From positions 1,736,001 through 1,800,000 of the forward strand of contig JAGPNK010000005.1 in the NCBI GenBank assembly GCA_020746835.1: a DNA stretch of 64,000 nt, given 5' to 3'. A program made the position numbers and the translations under genes. The notes beneath the pieces are model-generated. The model was given only the letters and a program-made list of their open reading frames with translations, did no database searches and was not told the origin of the DNA. The DNA comes from Stachybotrys elegans (Eukaryota > Ascomycota > Sordariomycetes > Hypocreales > Stachybotryaceae). Positions 31,223 to 43,245 of the stretch are shown here, piece after piece; within the stretch, counting starts at the first letter, position 1, and every line of letters starts with the position of its first letter.

Positions 31223-31710
31223 ATGGGCGTCCCACGAGCACGTTTGCTGGATCTTATGAAGGTATGCGGCTTTCTGTCAAGCCCCGTAACCCTGGGCAAT
31301 CAACTGACTACTCGCAGGCGCAAAGCCAGGTCTTTGCGACGGCTTTCAATCCCGATGGCATTCGAATGGGCAACAAGGTCCTGCGGCAGCGATTGAAAGG
31401 ACCGGCCCTTGCTTCATATTATCCGCGAAAGCTTGCAACCGTCAAAGATGTTAGACAAGAGTTTGGTCCGGTTCTGTCGACATGGGACGAAAAAGAGGAG
31501 GCTCGAATGGACCTGGTTGAGGAGTAAGGGCAATATCTTGAAATTGGCGAAGTAACGGAGGCTAACGCGACAACAGACTCAAGGCTCGTGGAAAGGGCAA
31601 TCCCAAGAAACTGAGCGCACCACCACCAAAGGGTAAGAATCATAGCGCGACCGACCAGAAGGTATAAGGCTGACAACTCTACAGCTCCAGAACGGAAGAA
31701 GGGCAAATAG
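31223..31710 (+). CDS. Mitochondrial small ribosomal subunit protein mS33 (S27/Rsm27)
   Basis: Four exons (31223-31261, 31318-31523, 31577-31632, 31685-31710) give 108 aa. The sequence PRARLLDLMKAQSQVFATAF, then NGIRMGNKVLRQRLKGPALA-type block and YYPRKLATVKDVRQEFG, matches the MRP-S27/S33 family (in this protein the block starts PDGIRMGNKV). A Lys/Pro-rich tail (KGNPKKLSAPPPKAPERKKG) is encoded by the two last small exons. It is a component of the mitochondrial 37S subunit. All three introns have GT-AG ends and the phases close exactly. It lies 270 bp downstream of the RNase III gene on the same strand. Confidence 0.9.
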
Positions 31711-33027
31711 GGGACGTATCAGGGAGGCTGATGCCCGCGATCGAATTCACCGAGTGCATCTCGACGACGAACGAAGATACTGGTGTACTTTGGAGTTCAA
31801 CGACCGATCTGGGATGCATAACCCGTCTGTTGCACCCAGGGAAGCTGTAGATTATTGTACGATATGGGCTAGTTAATCTATGAGAAGGATGCCAGCCGTG
31901 GTCGGCTTCGAATTTCCGTGTCAAACCACTTACAAGTGGACCCAAATCTGGCAAGAAAAAGGGCGAATATAACGGGAACATGTCATTCACTCAGTGCTGG
32001 ACGGCAGCTCCTGGCTTCACTATTTGATATACAAATCACTTACACTGCCGACGGGCACTTCAATCCAAGATTTCTTGCATGCAATGGTTATTTGGCCTAC
32101 ATCAACGCGCTCATAGGCTCATGCTTGTGCAGAATCTGCAGCATGCTATGAGGAGCGCAAGGTGAGTGAGGTGTGACCTCCGAATCAACCCCAACTTCAG
32201 TATGTTCATGCCACAGCCTTACAGTTCAGGTGTTCTCGGGATTGTTCGGTTGGCAGGTCTTGGGTTTGACAAATAAAAAGCACTGAATCATGCTGGTCAG
32301 GGACTTGTCAGAGCTGTAGGTCTCAGGCCCTGTGTGTTTGTTTGTGTGCTGGTGTGCTGGTGTGCGTTACGGGCCTTGGGGGACGATTGTGTGTGTGTGT
32401 GCGTGCATTCGTTCAGCGGGTGCAGCGCACCTGCTTTTCTCCCCTCCGCTGCTTGCACTCTTCGGCAGCTGCTGGCACCTTTCCTGCCGCCCGCGCACTT
32501 TCCTTCTCTTTGTGGCCAAAATTTCCGCCTCGGCAAGCTATTTGACTAGCAGCTCTGGCTGCTTTCTTCCTCTCTTCTCGCAAACTTTCAGTCTTCCACT
32601 CCTTCACCTTTTTTCTTTTGGTACCCTCCTAATTCACTCTTCAGCCTCGCCTACTTTCGTGTCAAGCGAGGTCCAGCTGGAGTTCACCAACCTTCGCCCT
32701 TCCCTTCCTTTCCTTTCCCTCCCTTCTGCCTTCTCTCCTTGGCCTTACTCTGATCTTGACTCTCGAGTCCCTCTTTCATTCTATCTGACGGTAATATCTA
32801 CCACTTCTATCTTCTACTGCACAATCTCTTCTTCTTTTTCCTCTTTACGTCTACTGCCATCGGTCATCCCGACAATTTCAACACGACCACCACGCTCGTT
32901 GATCTACAGACTCCTTCTTTTGGGTGATCTTGATCTTTCTATCTTCTTCCCCCTTTCTTTCGAATATCTTGTTCGTTCCGTCATCTGCCTTCCTATCTGG
33001 CTGCAGATTGTAAGCCCTCTTGGAGCC
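31711..33027. promoter_or_regulatory. Promoter and long pyrimidine-rich leader of the Puf gene
   Basis: From about 32330 to 33027 the plus strand is dominated by C and T (TTCCTTTCC, CTTTTTTCT runs), with a TG-rich patch at 32334-32405. This is typical of a long fungal 5' leader. The frame of the Puf protein stays open back to an ATG at 32332, but the 232-residue extension has no protein-like composition. Confidence 0.5.
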
Positions 33028-35652
33028 ATGTCAACTCCCGAGGTCAAGCTGTCGGCTCCTCAGCCGCCCGCGCCCACTTCTGGAAGCAGTGGTCATTCTG
33101 GAGGCTTCAAACACTCTGCCGATCAGCCTCCGGCTCCCGCCTCCGCAGAGAGGGCCTATGACAACCTCGGTACAGAGCAGTTCAGACCCCAGACTGGCTT
33201 TCCCGTCTTCGCCGATCTGTCGAGTGACGTCGAACGACTTTCTCTTCAGCCTCAAAACAATGGTTCCGGCTCATCTGATGGGCATCATGCAGACGATTCG
33301 GTTTTCTCGAGGAACAACATTGCTGTTCTATCTACGTCGAAGCTCGCCAACCAGAACGCTCCCAAGGTACGTGCATGGGATAGATCTGATTTGACAGGTA
33401 CTAACCAAGACCAGCAAAAGCCCGGCCACGAGACCCTAAGCACGACCGACCGATATCCCATGGACAAGCTTCTTGCTAGGCTCTCGGAGCAGCAAGCCAT
33501 TCTGGCCCAGCAAAACGAAGCCATGAGGTTTCCTGACGGTGATGGTACTCACTTTGGCGTCCTGGAGCACACATCTTCAAGCAACTCGCTACCTGTCACT
33601 CCAGCGACGGATGCCTTCTCTACCACAGCTCCCAGTACCCGTCCTGCCAGTGCCCGAGTGAATGATTCACAGTCGGAGAATGACGAAGTACTCCGCCTCA
33701 AGCTTCAGCTGGCTCAGGCTCAGACGCATATTTCCATGCTTGACCAGGAGCTTGCTCATAGTCGCACTACGAAAAGTCCCCAAGATACACAGGGTGCCGG
33801 GATCCAATCTCAGCGCATTTCGACCACTATGCCGCGTGACAGCACCTGGAACTCTCCAGAAGACGGTCAGTCCGACAGCAGCGACATGGTTTCGTCCGCA
33901 AACATGAGCCAGAGCGCTCGCATCTGGGGCAGAGGTAGCTTCACCACTGCCAGTCAGCATGGCCCGATTGGAGAGCCGGTACCGAGTCCTTGGGGCGGCA
34001 ATCGAGCGTTCAGTCAGACCTATTCTGAGTCGATGGGTCCTACTGTCACCATCGACAGCTTTCGTACCGACCGACTGACTCCTGACTCTGAAGGAGGGAT
34101 TCGTCCAGCTGTTCGACGCACCGCACGATACGACAATCGGCCAGGCATTGCCACCAATGGTCCGTACTATGGAAACTACCCCGGAATCGGTGGTTACTCC
34201 GGCTCCATGGGCTACGACTCTATGACCGGGCTAAACGGGCCAATGTCTGCCAGTCCCATCAACGTCGCCCAGCCTAACACCCCAATGGGTGCCGGCATGT
34301 ATTCTCCTTTCCACCAACAGCCAGCTGGAACGGCTTTGTCTCCCCACGCTTCCGAATTTACCTCCAAGGCGAGTTGGAAAAATGAAGTATGCTCTAGCAT
34401 GCGCTGCCACACGACAAGCCCAAACAACCATACTGATCTTGCACAGGTTGTTGCCCCCGAGAACCCGACATATCTGCCTCCGACCGAGCCTCTCAATTAC
34501 CGTCGGCTGTTGGATCGCAACGTCAACTGCAACTGGAAATATATCGTCGACAAGATTGTCTGCAATAATGATCAACAGGCTTCCATCTTCCTACAACAGA
34601 AACTCAAGGTTGGAACCCCTGAGCAGAAGTACGACATTGTGGAGGCCATTGTGGCACAGGCATACCCTCTAATGGTCAATCGCTTTGGAAATTTTCTTGT
34701 TCAGCGGTGCTTTGAGCATGGCACTCCGGAGCAAGTCATCAAAATTGCTGAGGCCATCCGTGGCAACACGTTGAGCCTATCGATGGACCCATTTGGCTGT
34801 CACGTTGTCCAGAAGGCCTTTGATTCGGTTCCAGAGGACTACAAGGCAATCATGGTTCATGAGCTTTTGCGCCGCATTCCCGACACGGTTATTCATCGCT
34901 ACGCTTGTCATGTTTGGCAAAAGTTGTTTGAACTTCGGTGGACTAAGTCTCCTCCTCAGATCATGAAGTTCGTCAACGAGGCTCTCCGGGGAATGTGGCA
35001 TGAGGTTGCTCTGGGCGAAACTGGCAGCCTTGTAGTTCAGAACATCTTCGAGAATTGCCTCGAAGAAGACAAGGTGGGTGAAACTTTTCCTCTTATCTGC
35101 TTGGGATTACTAACAGAGCCTCAGCGCCCCTGTATCGAGGAAGTTTTGGCAAATATTGACATTGTCGCTCACGGTCAGTTCGGTAACTGGTGTATCCAGC
35201 ATATTTGCGAACACGGTGGCCCTCCAGATCGTAGCCGTGCCATCGACCATGTCATTCGCTATGCTGCTGAGTACAGCACAGATCAATTCGCCTCCAAAGT
35301 GGTTGAGAAGTGTCTGAAGATCGGGGGCGGCGACTTTCTCGGACGTTATCTCGATCGCGTTTGCGAAGGGCGTCTTGACCGTACTCGCATCCCCCTCATC
35401 GACATCGCCAGCGACCAATACGGGAACTATCTTGTCCAGTGGATTCTGAACAACGCCGCTCCGCAGCACCGTGAGATGGTGGCGGCCCATATCCGAAAGC
35501 ACATGGTCTCTCTCAGGGGATCCAAGTTTGGCTCACGCGTAGGTATGCTGTGTACCAATCACGCCGTCACCACTCGGCCTGGACCTGGTGTCGGGCCTAG
35601 CATCAGCAACCGAATGGGACCCGGGCCCCGGTTTGGTGCAACTTACCGTTGA
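33028..35652 (+). CDS. Puf-family RNA-binding protein (Pumilio homology domain)
   Basis: Exons 33028-33366, 33415-34386, 34447-35073 and 35125-35652 give 821 aa. The N-terminal half is Ser/Gln/Pro-rich and disordered, with a short coiled coil (LRLKLQLAQAQTHISMLDQE). The C-terminal ~350 residues hold eight Puf repeats, with these cores in order: NDQQASIFLQQKL, NRFGNFLVQRC, DPFGCHVVQKAF, HRYACHVWQKLF, ETGSLVVQNIF, GQFGNWCIQHIC, DQFASKVVEKC and DQYGNYLVQWI. Puf proteins bind 3' UTR elements of mRNAs and control their decay, translation or localisation. The subfamily is not resolved. Introns of 48, 60 and 51 nt are all multiples of three without stops, so the genomic frame reads straight through them; branch sites TACTAACC and TTACTAACA support splicing. 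Confidence 0.93.
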   Translation: MSTPEVKLSAPQPPAPTSGSSGHSGGFKHSADQPPAPASAERAYDNLGTEQFRPQTGFPVFADLSSDVERLSLQPQNNGSGSSDGHHADDSVFSRNNIAVLSTSKLANQNAPKVRAWDRSDLTGTNQDQQKPGHETLSTTDRYPMDKLLARLSEQQAILAQQNEAMRFPDGDGTHFGVLEHTSSSNSLPVTPATDAFSTTAPSTRPASARVNDSQSENDEVLRLKLQLAQAQTHISMLDQELAHSRTTKSPQDTQGAGIQSQRISTTMPRDSTWNSPEDGQSDSSDMVSSANMSQSARIWGRGSFTTASQHGPIGEPVPSPWGGNRAFSQTYSESMGPTVTIDSFRTDRLTPDSEGGIRPAVRRTARYDNRPGIATNGPYYGNYPGIGGYSGSMGYDSMTGLNGPMSASPINVAQPNTPMGAGMYSPFHQQPAGTALSPHASEFTSKASWKNEVCSSMRCHTTSPNNHTDLAQVVAPENPTYLPPTEPLNYRRLLDRNVNCNWKYIVDKIVCNNDQQASIFLQQKLKVGTPEQKYDIVEAIVAQAYPLMVNRFGNFLVQRCFEHGTPEQVIKIAEAIRGNTLSLSMDPFGCHVVQKAFDSVPEDYKAIMVHELLRRIPDTVIHRYACHVWQKLFELRWTKSPPQIMKFVNEALRGMWHEVALGETGSLVVQNIFENCLEEDKVGETFPLICLGLLTEPQRPCIEEVLANIDIVAHGQFGNWCIQHICEHGGPPDRSRAIDHVIRYAAEYSTDQFASKVVEKCLKIGGGDFLGRYLDRVCEGRLDRTRIPLIDIASDQYGNYLVQWILNNAAPQHREMVAAHIRKHMVSLRGSKFGSRVGMLCTNHAVTTRPGPGVGPSISNRMGPGPRFGATYR

Positions 35653-36302
35653 AGGAATGAGAGGGTGCCGTATCACCTGACGCCATGAGGAGACGCGCTC
35701 AACTATGCCCCTACCTTTTTCAGTTTCTCTTTTGTTGCGGTCCCTGTCTCTGTCGGTCACTTATCTGGCTTCGCCTAATAGCCTTCGCACCGAAATGGCA
35801 GAGCAAAGAAGAATATGTCGACCCTTTCTTACGAACATTTTCCCTTGTAATTACTTACCAGATCACCGGTCATCCTACGTTCGACAAGTCATAGCTTGCC
35901 GGGGCGCATTGGACACTTCATGGTTATGGATTTTGCAATATGGAGGAGGCTTGCGGCTAGTATGGACCTGCGAGAGTTTACCACACATACGATCGCGGCT
36001 CATATTTTAGCGAACAGGACAATAATGGTTGTGGTATTAATCTTAGGAGCGGGTTAGCACCCATGACTATGCTTGCATTCGTATAACCCAAAGCATCCTG
36101 GGTGGTGAGGTTTGGCAGTATGATGAAGTTTGGGGTTCCTAGCATGCATTGCAAGATCGAAGGTGGTTATATAGTTTGCTAGATGGAGGTGAGACAGACC
36201 ATAGCCATGGGAAGAATAACATGAAAGCTGCATTTGTCAAACTGGTCGAGTCCATCGTGTTGCACTTCTTCGGTAGATATATCTTGACACAGGTGGACTC
36301 AC
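35653..36302. other. 3' region of the Puf gene
   Basis: This holds the Puf 3' UTR and DNA downstream of the small exon copy at 36.3 kb. A candidate acceptor for that copy (GACAAATGCAG on the minus strand) lies near 36238. Nothing else is recognisable. Confidence 0.4.
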
Positions 36303-36386
36303 TTCTGCAGCCTTGCCATTGCCAGCGTTGGCAGGCTGCTCGGGGGGCTGGTGGCGCCCAGCGTCTTGGTTGGATGTGGAATTCAT
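36303..36386 (-). CDS. Putative first exon, copy B of a duplicated small-protein family
   Basis: The minus strand encodes a 28-aa start (NSTSNQDAGRHQPPEQPANA) followed immediately by a GTGAGTCCACCT donor. Aligned with the copy at 13092, it shares NQDAG, EQPA and G.AA. near its end, and the first 12 bases of the following intron are identical. Sequence just upstream of both ATGs also looks related. The next exon is uncertain: a GCAG acceptor near 36238 would add a short Ser/His-rich tail. I know no function. It may be the start of a small gene or a relic. Confidence 0.3.
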
Positions 36387-37390
36387 TGTGGCCAGGTTTG
36401 GGAGCCCGAGTTCTTGGTGGCAGTGTAGATAGAGGGAGGAGGGAGGAGGGAGAGGGAGAGAGATGCATGCAATGGAGGGAAAGTCTTTTTGTGCTTGTCT
36501 GTTGAACACTACCTCTTCATTCCAGGGCTCGCTAGGTCTTGCAATTGTGTATTTCTGGCTAGTTACGGTCATGGCATATTTATAGCTATACCTGCCACTA
36601 AATATAGCTTCGTTATCGGTCTGCCAAAGATGGTTTGACTGCCTTATGGATGGGTATTATCTGATGTATAAGTGAGTCTACATAGTCTGTCGGTATCGAA
36701 ATGGTATCGCGGCCTTGGTGCCTCGGTCTCGCACTTCCCCCTCATCAGAATACACGGAGACGAATGGCACGTACATGCTTCATCTGCTAACCGAACGTCC
36801 CTTGGCTGAATGCATATGCTTATACAGGGTTGCTGTCACTGCTGGCTCTGCCGCTGCCGCTGCTACTACCGCCTTGTCGTTCTAGCTCCGGCCGCCAGTC
36901 GAAGTCAGTAGTCTGATGATCGCTTCAGTCTGACTGCTCTAGCCCTGTGGGCAATGGGGCATCACTGCCTATGGGCTATTGGCCCTTTCTATTGTTTTTT
37001 CATCTTGGGACACACCTGCTCTATCATATCTCAACATCAATCCTTTTTGCATAGGGATGCTCAGTGCGAGTGAGTGACTGGCTTTGACATGTAATGAACA
37101 TCTGGTCTAAACCTGAAGGTCTGGTAATAAGCCTCATAGGGAACGCAGGGCTCATCCTGGCCTGATGTACAGGGACCTTGTCCGCATTTCACCCTTAAGC
37201 TCGTGATAATTGGAAGGGATTTCTAGCATTAGAATATCGAAAGGAGGGTGGTGGCCGGCGTGTTAATAAGGAAACAAAGCACACATTTTGCAGGTTGAGT
37301 CAATCAGTCACTATAGGCGACACAGCTACAGTTTATGCTTCTTTAATTTGCTGTCTGCTTGCTTTGAAACATTAATCGATTGGTCCTATG
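36387..37390. other. Intergenic DNA, no gene seen
   Basis: About 1 kb of mixed composition between the small exon copy and the Dsc2-like stop. A CT-rich tract on the minus strand upstream of the small exon (36420-36480) could be its leader. No other feature is supported. Confidence 0.4.
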
Positions 37391-38266
37391 CTACAAAGCT
37401 TCCCTGAACTGATCCACAATCTGTTGCCCCATGGTCCTTCGTCTTTCAGCTGCATTGTCGGCCTGCCCTTGCACACCTGTCGATGCGCCTGTCGTGGCGT
37501 TCTCGTTCTCGAGGCGCTGGCGCAGGCCCTCAAACTCGGCGCTGCGTCTTTGCGTTCTAAGCCCTACCATCCATCCTGGCAGCCGCCAATTCACAACTGC
37601 CGCTGGGAGAAGGCCCTCGCGCCAGGAGTAGCCCACAATCCAGCCCACCGCCGCACCCAACAGCGACCCGGGCCATTGAAGAAGTGCCAAGTGTATTGCG
37701 AGGGCATACTTGGAAGACTTGTCGGAGAAGGTGATGGATGGCTCGTTGCCGGACTGGGAGAAGCTCGATGCAACGCGGTACTTGTACATGTGCGGGACCA
37801 TAGCGTGAAACTGCGCGAGGACGGCGAAAATGAGGGGGGTTATGCCGGCCGGCATGTAGTTGAAGAGGCCTGGAGCCAAGGGTCGCAGAACCGTCAGGAT
37901 GAGGGGCGGGACCACGGCGGTGATGACGGAGGAGACGAGCAGGAAGGACTAGATGGCAGAGAATCAGCGATTGAATCAATCAGGCGGCAGGGGAGGTGCG
38001 AGAAAACGTACCGCGTACTTCCTGGACCCCCACATTCTCTCGACAGTCCTAAGGTTGTAGAGCGACATGGCGGCGAACAGGACCTCTGTCGCATTGGTGT
38101 AGCACAGCTGGTAGGCGAACAGCCTCCAGAACTGGCGATATCTCCATAGGTGCGTGTCGATGATGATGAAGAAGTAGTGCTTGATGTCGAGCATGCTGGC
38201 AGCGATGGATCCCGACACAACGCCGAGGACCAGCAGCTTGGTGACGGGTGTGTTGGCGAGAGACAT
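37391..38266 (-). CDS. Rhomboid/Derlin-superfamily membrane protein (Dsc2/UBAC2-like)
   Basis: Exons 38266-38012 and 37948-37391 give 270 aa. The N-terminal ~190 residues contain several hydrophobic spans (KLLVLGVVSGSIAASML, FWRLFAYQLCY, SFLLVSSVITAVVPPLILTV, ITPLIFAVLAQFHAMV, GSLLGAAVGWIVGYSW). The block TVERMWGSRKYASFLLVSS is typical of rhomboid-like pseudoproteases such as UBAC2 and the fungal Dsc2/DscB. No catalytic Ser-His pair is seen. Dsc2 is part of the Golgi/endosome DSC ubiquitin-ligase complex, which in fungi activates SREBP and degrades orphan membrane proteins. The C-terminus ends MGQQIVDQFREAL without a full UBA domain, which differs from the animal protein. It may instead be another member of the superfamily. 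Confidence 0.65.
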
Positions 38267-38981
38267 GGTGGGTGGGTGGTTGCGCGGGTCGGAAGGGTCT
38301 ACTGTGGCATGCTGAGGATCTCTCCGGCAGGGCGTAAAGGGCGACGGAGGGTACTAATGGCGTTGTTGGGGGAGGAGTGCGTCGTGGGTGAGGGATGGAG
38401 CGGCGGGCGAGTGTGGAGGCGTTGGTGGACGAGCCTCTAGAGCTCCCAAACCAGCATGACGGATGATGGAGCTGGCTCTTTGTAGCTCGACAACGACAAG
38501 TGGCATGTCGTCGTCTTACTTGGGGAGATCGCCGTCACGTGTCACACGTCAATGGAAGCCACTTTGCGGGGCAGGAAGGAGCCGCACCCTTGATGCTCCT
38601 GCCCCGAGGGGTCTATGGAGTAAAGGGTTGTCGAGGCCCTTAAAAATGGAAATGAGAAAGACACAGCTTCGACTTGCAAAGAGCTCGAGTCTGCATGTCT
38701 GCTGGGTGGCTGAAATGTTCAGAAGCTATGAATGAGTCACAGACGACGACAGAGGAAGGACGAGAACAATCTCAATGTTATTGGACCACCATTGTCTGGC
38801 ATCGCGGACTCTACTAAAGAGCCCAAGGTTCCATCTGATAATCAAAACTATTTGCATTAGTAGTTACCACAACACAGACGCCTGTCAAGCCATTTCAGTA
38901 CCTATTCCCAGTAGCCCGAGCGCCGAAAACCACATATGCCGAATAAACGCCGCGCAATGAATCCCAGCCCGTTGCTGTCCG
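38267..38981. promoter_or_regulatory. Dsc2-like promoter and mannosidase 3' region
   Basis: The upstream region of the leftward Dsc2-like gene, abutting the GH47 stop. CACGTG-like TCACGTGTCACACGT lies near 38534-38548. No coding exon was seen. Confidence 0.45.
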
Positions 38982-40845
<1,864 letters not shown>

Positions 40846-41807
40846 GATGAGGACGGGAGTGCTGTGTGGAACTGGCGAAGAGTGGACATCAACGTATCCT
40901 GCCTATTACGGAATAACAATAGAGACCATTGAGATAATATGGGCAAATAGAGAAATGGACAAAATGGGAAGGGAAACAATCAGTCTGCCGGCTGAGACAG
41001 AGATGGACAAAGGGGTAGCTGGAGGGGACTGGAATGCTGAGACATAGTCTCTGCAGACAATCTGTCCCTCCCGGACTGGCATGTTATATCCATCTCCCGA
41101 TAGTTGAGAGGGATGCCGCCGGACGAATAACAATTCACTTGGCATCGCAAGTGGTCTGGTTCATGTGGCCCGTTGACAGCCTGGACAAGGATGCGATCGA
41201 ATTGCCGAGCGCTAACTCAACTGCAATGCTACCCTCACAAGCGCTGACCAACCCAGCCATTGACTATTCTTGTCGATGCATGTTGGTTGGGGATTTCAGC
41301 GCAATCTCTCTGCCCCTGCAGTAATAGATGGCCGCTGGGTCCGGTTCTCTCCGCGCGCTGCGTTCCGAAACGACGATGGGAAAAGATTGGCGCAGCGAGA
41401 CGTGGGAGAAACCAACATGAAGCGTTTGCATCAAAATAGCGAACCGCCCGCCTCGCTTGGGGAAAAGAGCGGCAGCGAAGCTCCGTGCGGGGGATGGAGC
41501 TTGCGCTTCTTGGCGCTTGGAAGAACCCTTGGTTTGCGCATGCGCTGGACCCCTCACGAGACTGGATCTTGGATATGGGGATTGCCTGGATCGAATGAGG
41601 ACATGGTTGGCTCTGTTGGCAATTGATATGGTCTTGCCGAGTGTGACCATCTATGTACATCGACCCAAATACATCGTAGGGCTGTTCCAGTATTATTATG
41701 TTTTCCTTTCATGTGATTTATGCAGCGCTGATATCTTTGCAAAAGAGACCCAAGTCAGATGCCACCCAAAGGAGCAGAAGAATAGTGCAGAGCAGAACCT
41801 GTGTTGT
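40846..41807. promoter_or_regulatory. Mannosidase promoter and PEX39-like 3' region
   Basis: About 960 bases upstream of the leftward mannosidase gene, reaching the stop of the KPWE-domain gene. Several open frames exist on both strands, but none has a recognisable domain or good splice structure. Confidence 0.45.
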
Positions 41808-42631
41808 TTAGCTGGATTGGCCAGCAGCCTGTGCTTCGGTTGCTGCGCTCTCCGCGGCCTCTATGGGGGGAAAGTCGGCATCAAGCGTCTTGTTCGTCTC
41901 CAGCTCAACCGATGCGGGTGCGACATCCTTCTCCCACGGCTTCTTGGGAACCGGTCGCGAACCGACTGGTTTTACCGTCTACAGATCCTGCATGTTAAAA
42001 CCCAAGAAGAAAAAGGGAGAACAAGGGTCATGGACATACCGGATCTCGCACGACCGTATTGGGGATCTGCTTGATACCGGGGATCGGCTTGCCTTCCTGC
42101 AGCAGCCTCAACATCTCGGCAAACCCCATGGGGTAGTTGGGTTCGCCGTCCTCCGTAGCCTGTGGTGCCGCTTTCCGGTCGACATACAAGTCGGCCTTTG
42201 GCGCCGCTTGCTGCCACGTTAAGGCCGCCGCAGCATCCTGGGCCGGTTTGCCCTGCTCTCGATACTCATCCGGCAGCACATCCGGGGCCTGGTGGTTCGG
42301 GTGCTGGGCAAGCCAGGACTGGTACCTGGCGAAGTCTATCGTGACACCGATGCGCTGGGCATAGTAGAATATGCGGGCGTGTACGGCCATGTCCCTGAGT
42401 GACTCCTGTGAAGTGACTGAACCTGGATTGCCGAGGATAGCATATAGCCCGGACTACTTGGTTTGACTCGTGAGCTACGCATCGATCTTGCCTCTGAATG
42501 GAGGGGGGACGTACTGTGAACATCGGGTCCTTCTTCCATGGGTAACCGTCAAACGCCTGGAATATCGCATCGTCATTTTTAAGCGAGCGTATGGCATCTG
42601 CGCCAGACGCCGAGGCTGGCGTTTGTTCCAT
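41808..42631 (-). CDS. KPWE-domain protein, PEX39-like peroxisomal import factor
   Basis: Exons 42631-42515, 42405-42040 and 41978-41808 give 217 aa, all phase 0. Residues 1-85 are helical (IRSLKNDDAIFQAFDGYPWK, then FYYAQRIGVTIDFARYQSWL). An Ala/Gln/Pro linker follows. Residues ~140-180 are the diagnostic part: PMGFAEMLRLLQEGKPIPG, then KQIPNTVVRDPTVKPVGSRP and VPKKPWEKD. The sequence GKPIPGI...KKPWE is the KPWE domain of fungal proteins linked to peroxisomes. The short protein known as PEX39 (yeast Yjr012c, human C6orf226), which assists PTS2 import with Pex7, carries the same (R/K)PWE motif. Family assignment is from motif recognition, and the import role is inferred. The tail is acidic and Ala-rich. 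It is divergent from the PP2C gene. Confidence 0.72.
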
Positions 42632-43245
42632 GATCCGGAGGAAGAAGATGAGAAGCGATGACCAAGGAAGTCTCTCAGCGACGAATATTGCTTGCGCGAC
42701 CGATTTTTGAATTCAGATCTGCTGGAATAAACCAACATAGACATTCACCAGCAACCCAACCATTGGTGAGGCCTCATTGAGAGGAGCAGTCAATGAAAAG
42801 GACGGGTGGTTCGGTCTAGGGTAATTCGTCAGGTGTCGTTCGGCTTTATCTTAGCGCGGTTGAGTCGCATGTGAGAATCTGGGGCACTGAACGCACCTCT
42901 TGTCCCATCCCATCCACAGCCTCAACTGTAGGTCATCCGCGACCTTCACGTGCGAAAACAATTGAATTCAAGGCACGTAGATAGGCAACTTGAGGCAGCC
43001 CGACCTTGATCCGACGCTCCCATATCGGTGCTGCTTTATCCATCATCTCGAGACGGGCCCTTTTCTATCCAACCTACTACCAAAGATACCTGCTATTGGT
43101 TCTGGAGTTAGCAAGACCAGCTACCTACCCACTATTTTCCTCCTTCATCACCACCAAGCCAGCATCTGCACCATCCACCTTCTTCTTCAACCTCGCCCTT
43201 GGCCCTCTAAAGTCGTCGTCTTCCGACGCACCACCGTCCGCACCC
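42632..43245. promoter_or_regulatory. Divergent promoter between PEX39-like and PP2C genes
   Basis: About 610 bp between two starts. The right half is C/T-rich, as expected for the PP2C leader. The PP2C frame stays open upstream to 43006, but the chosen ATG at 43246 starts a typical mitochondrial presequence. Confidence 0.5.
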
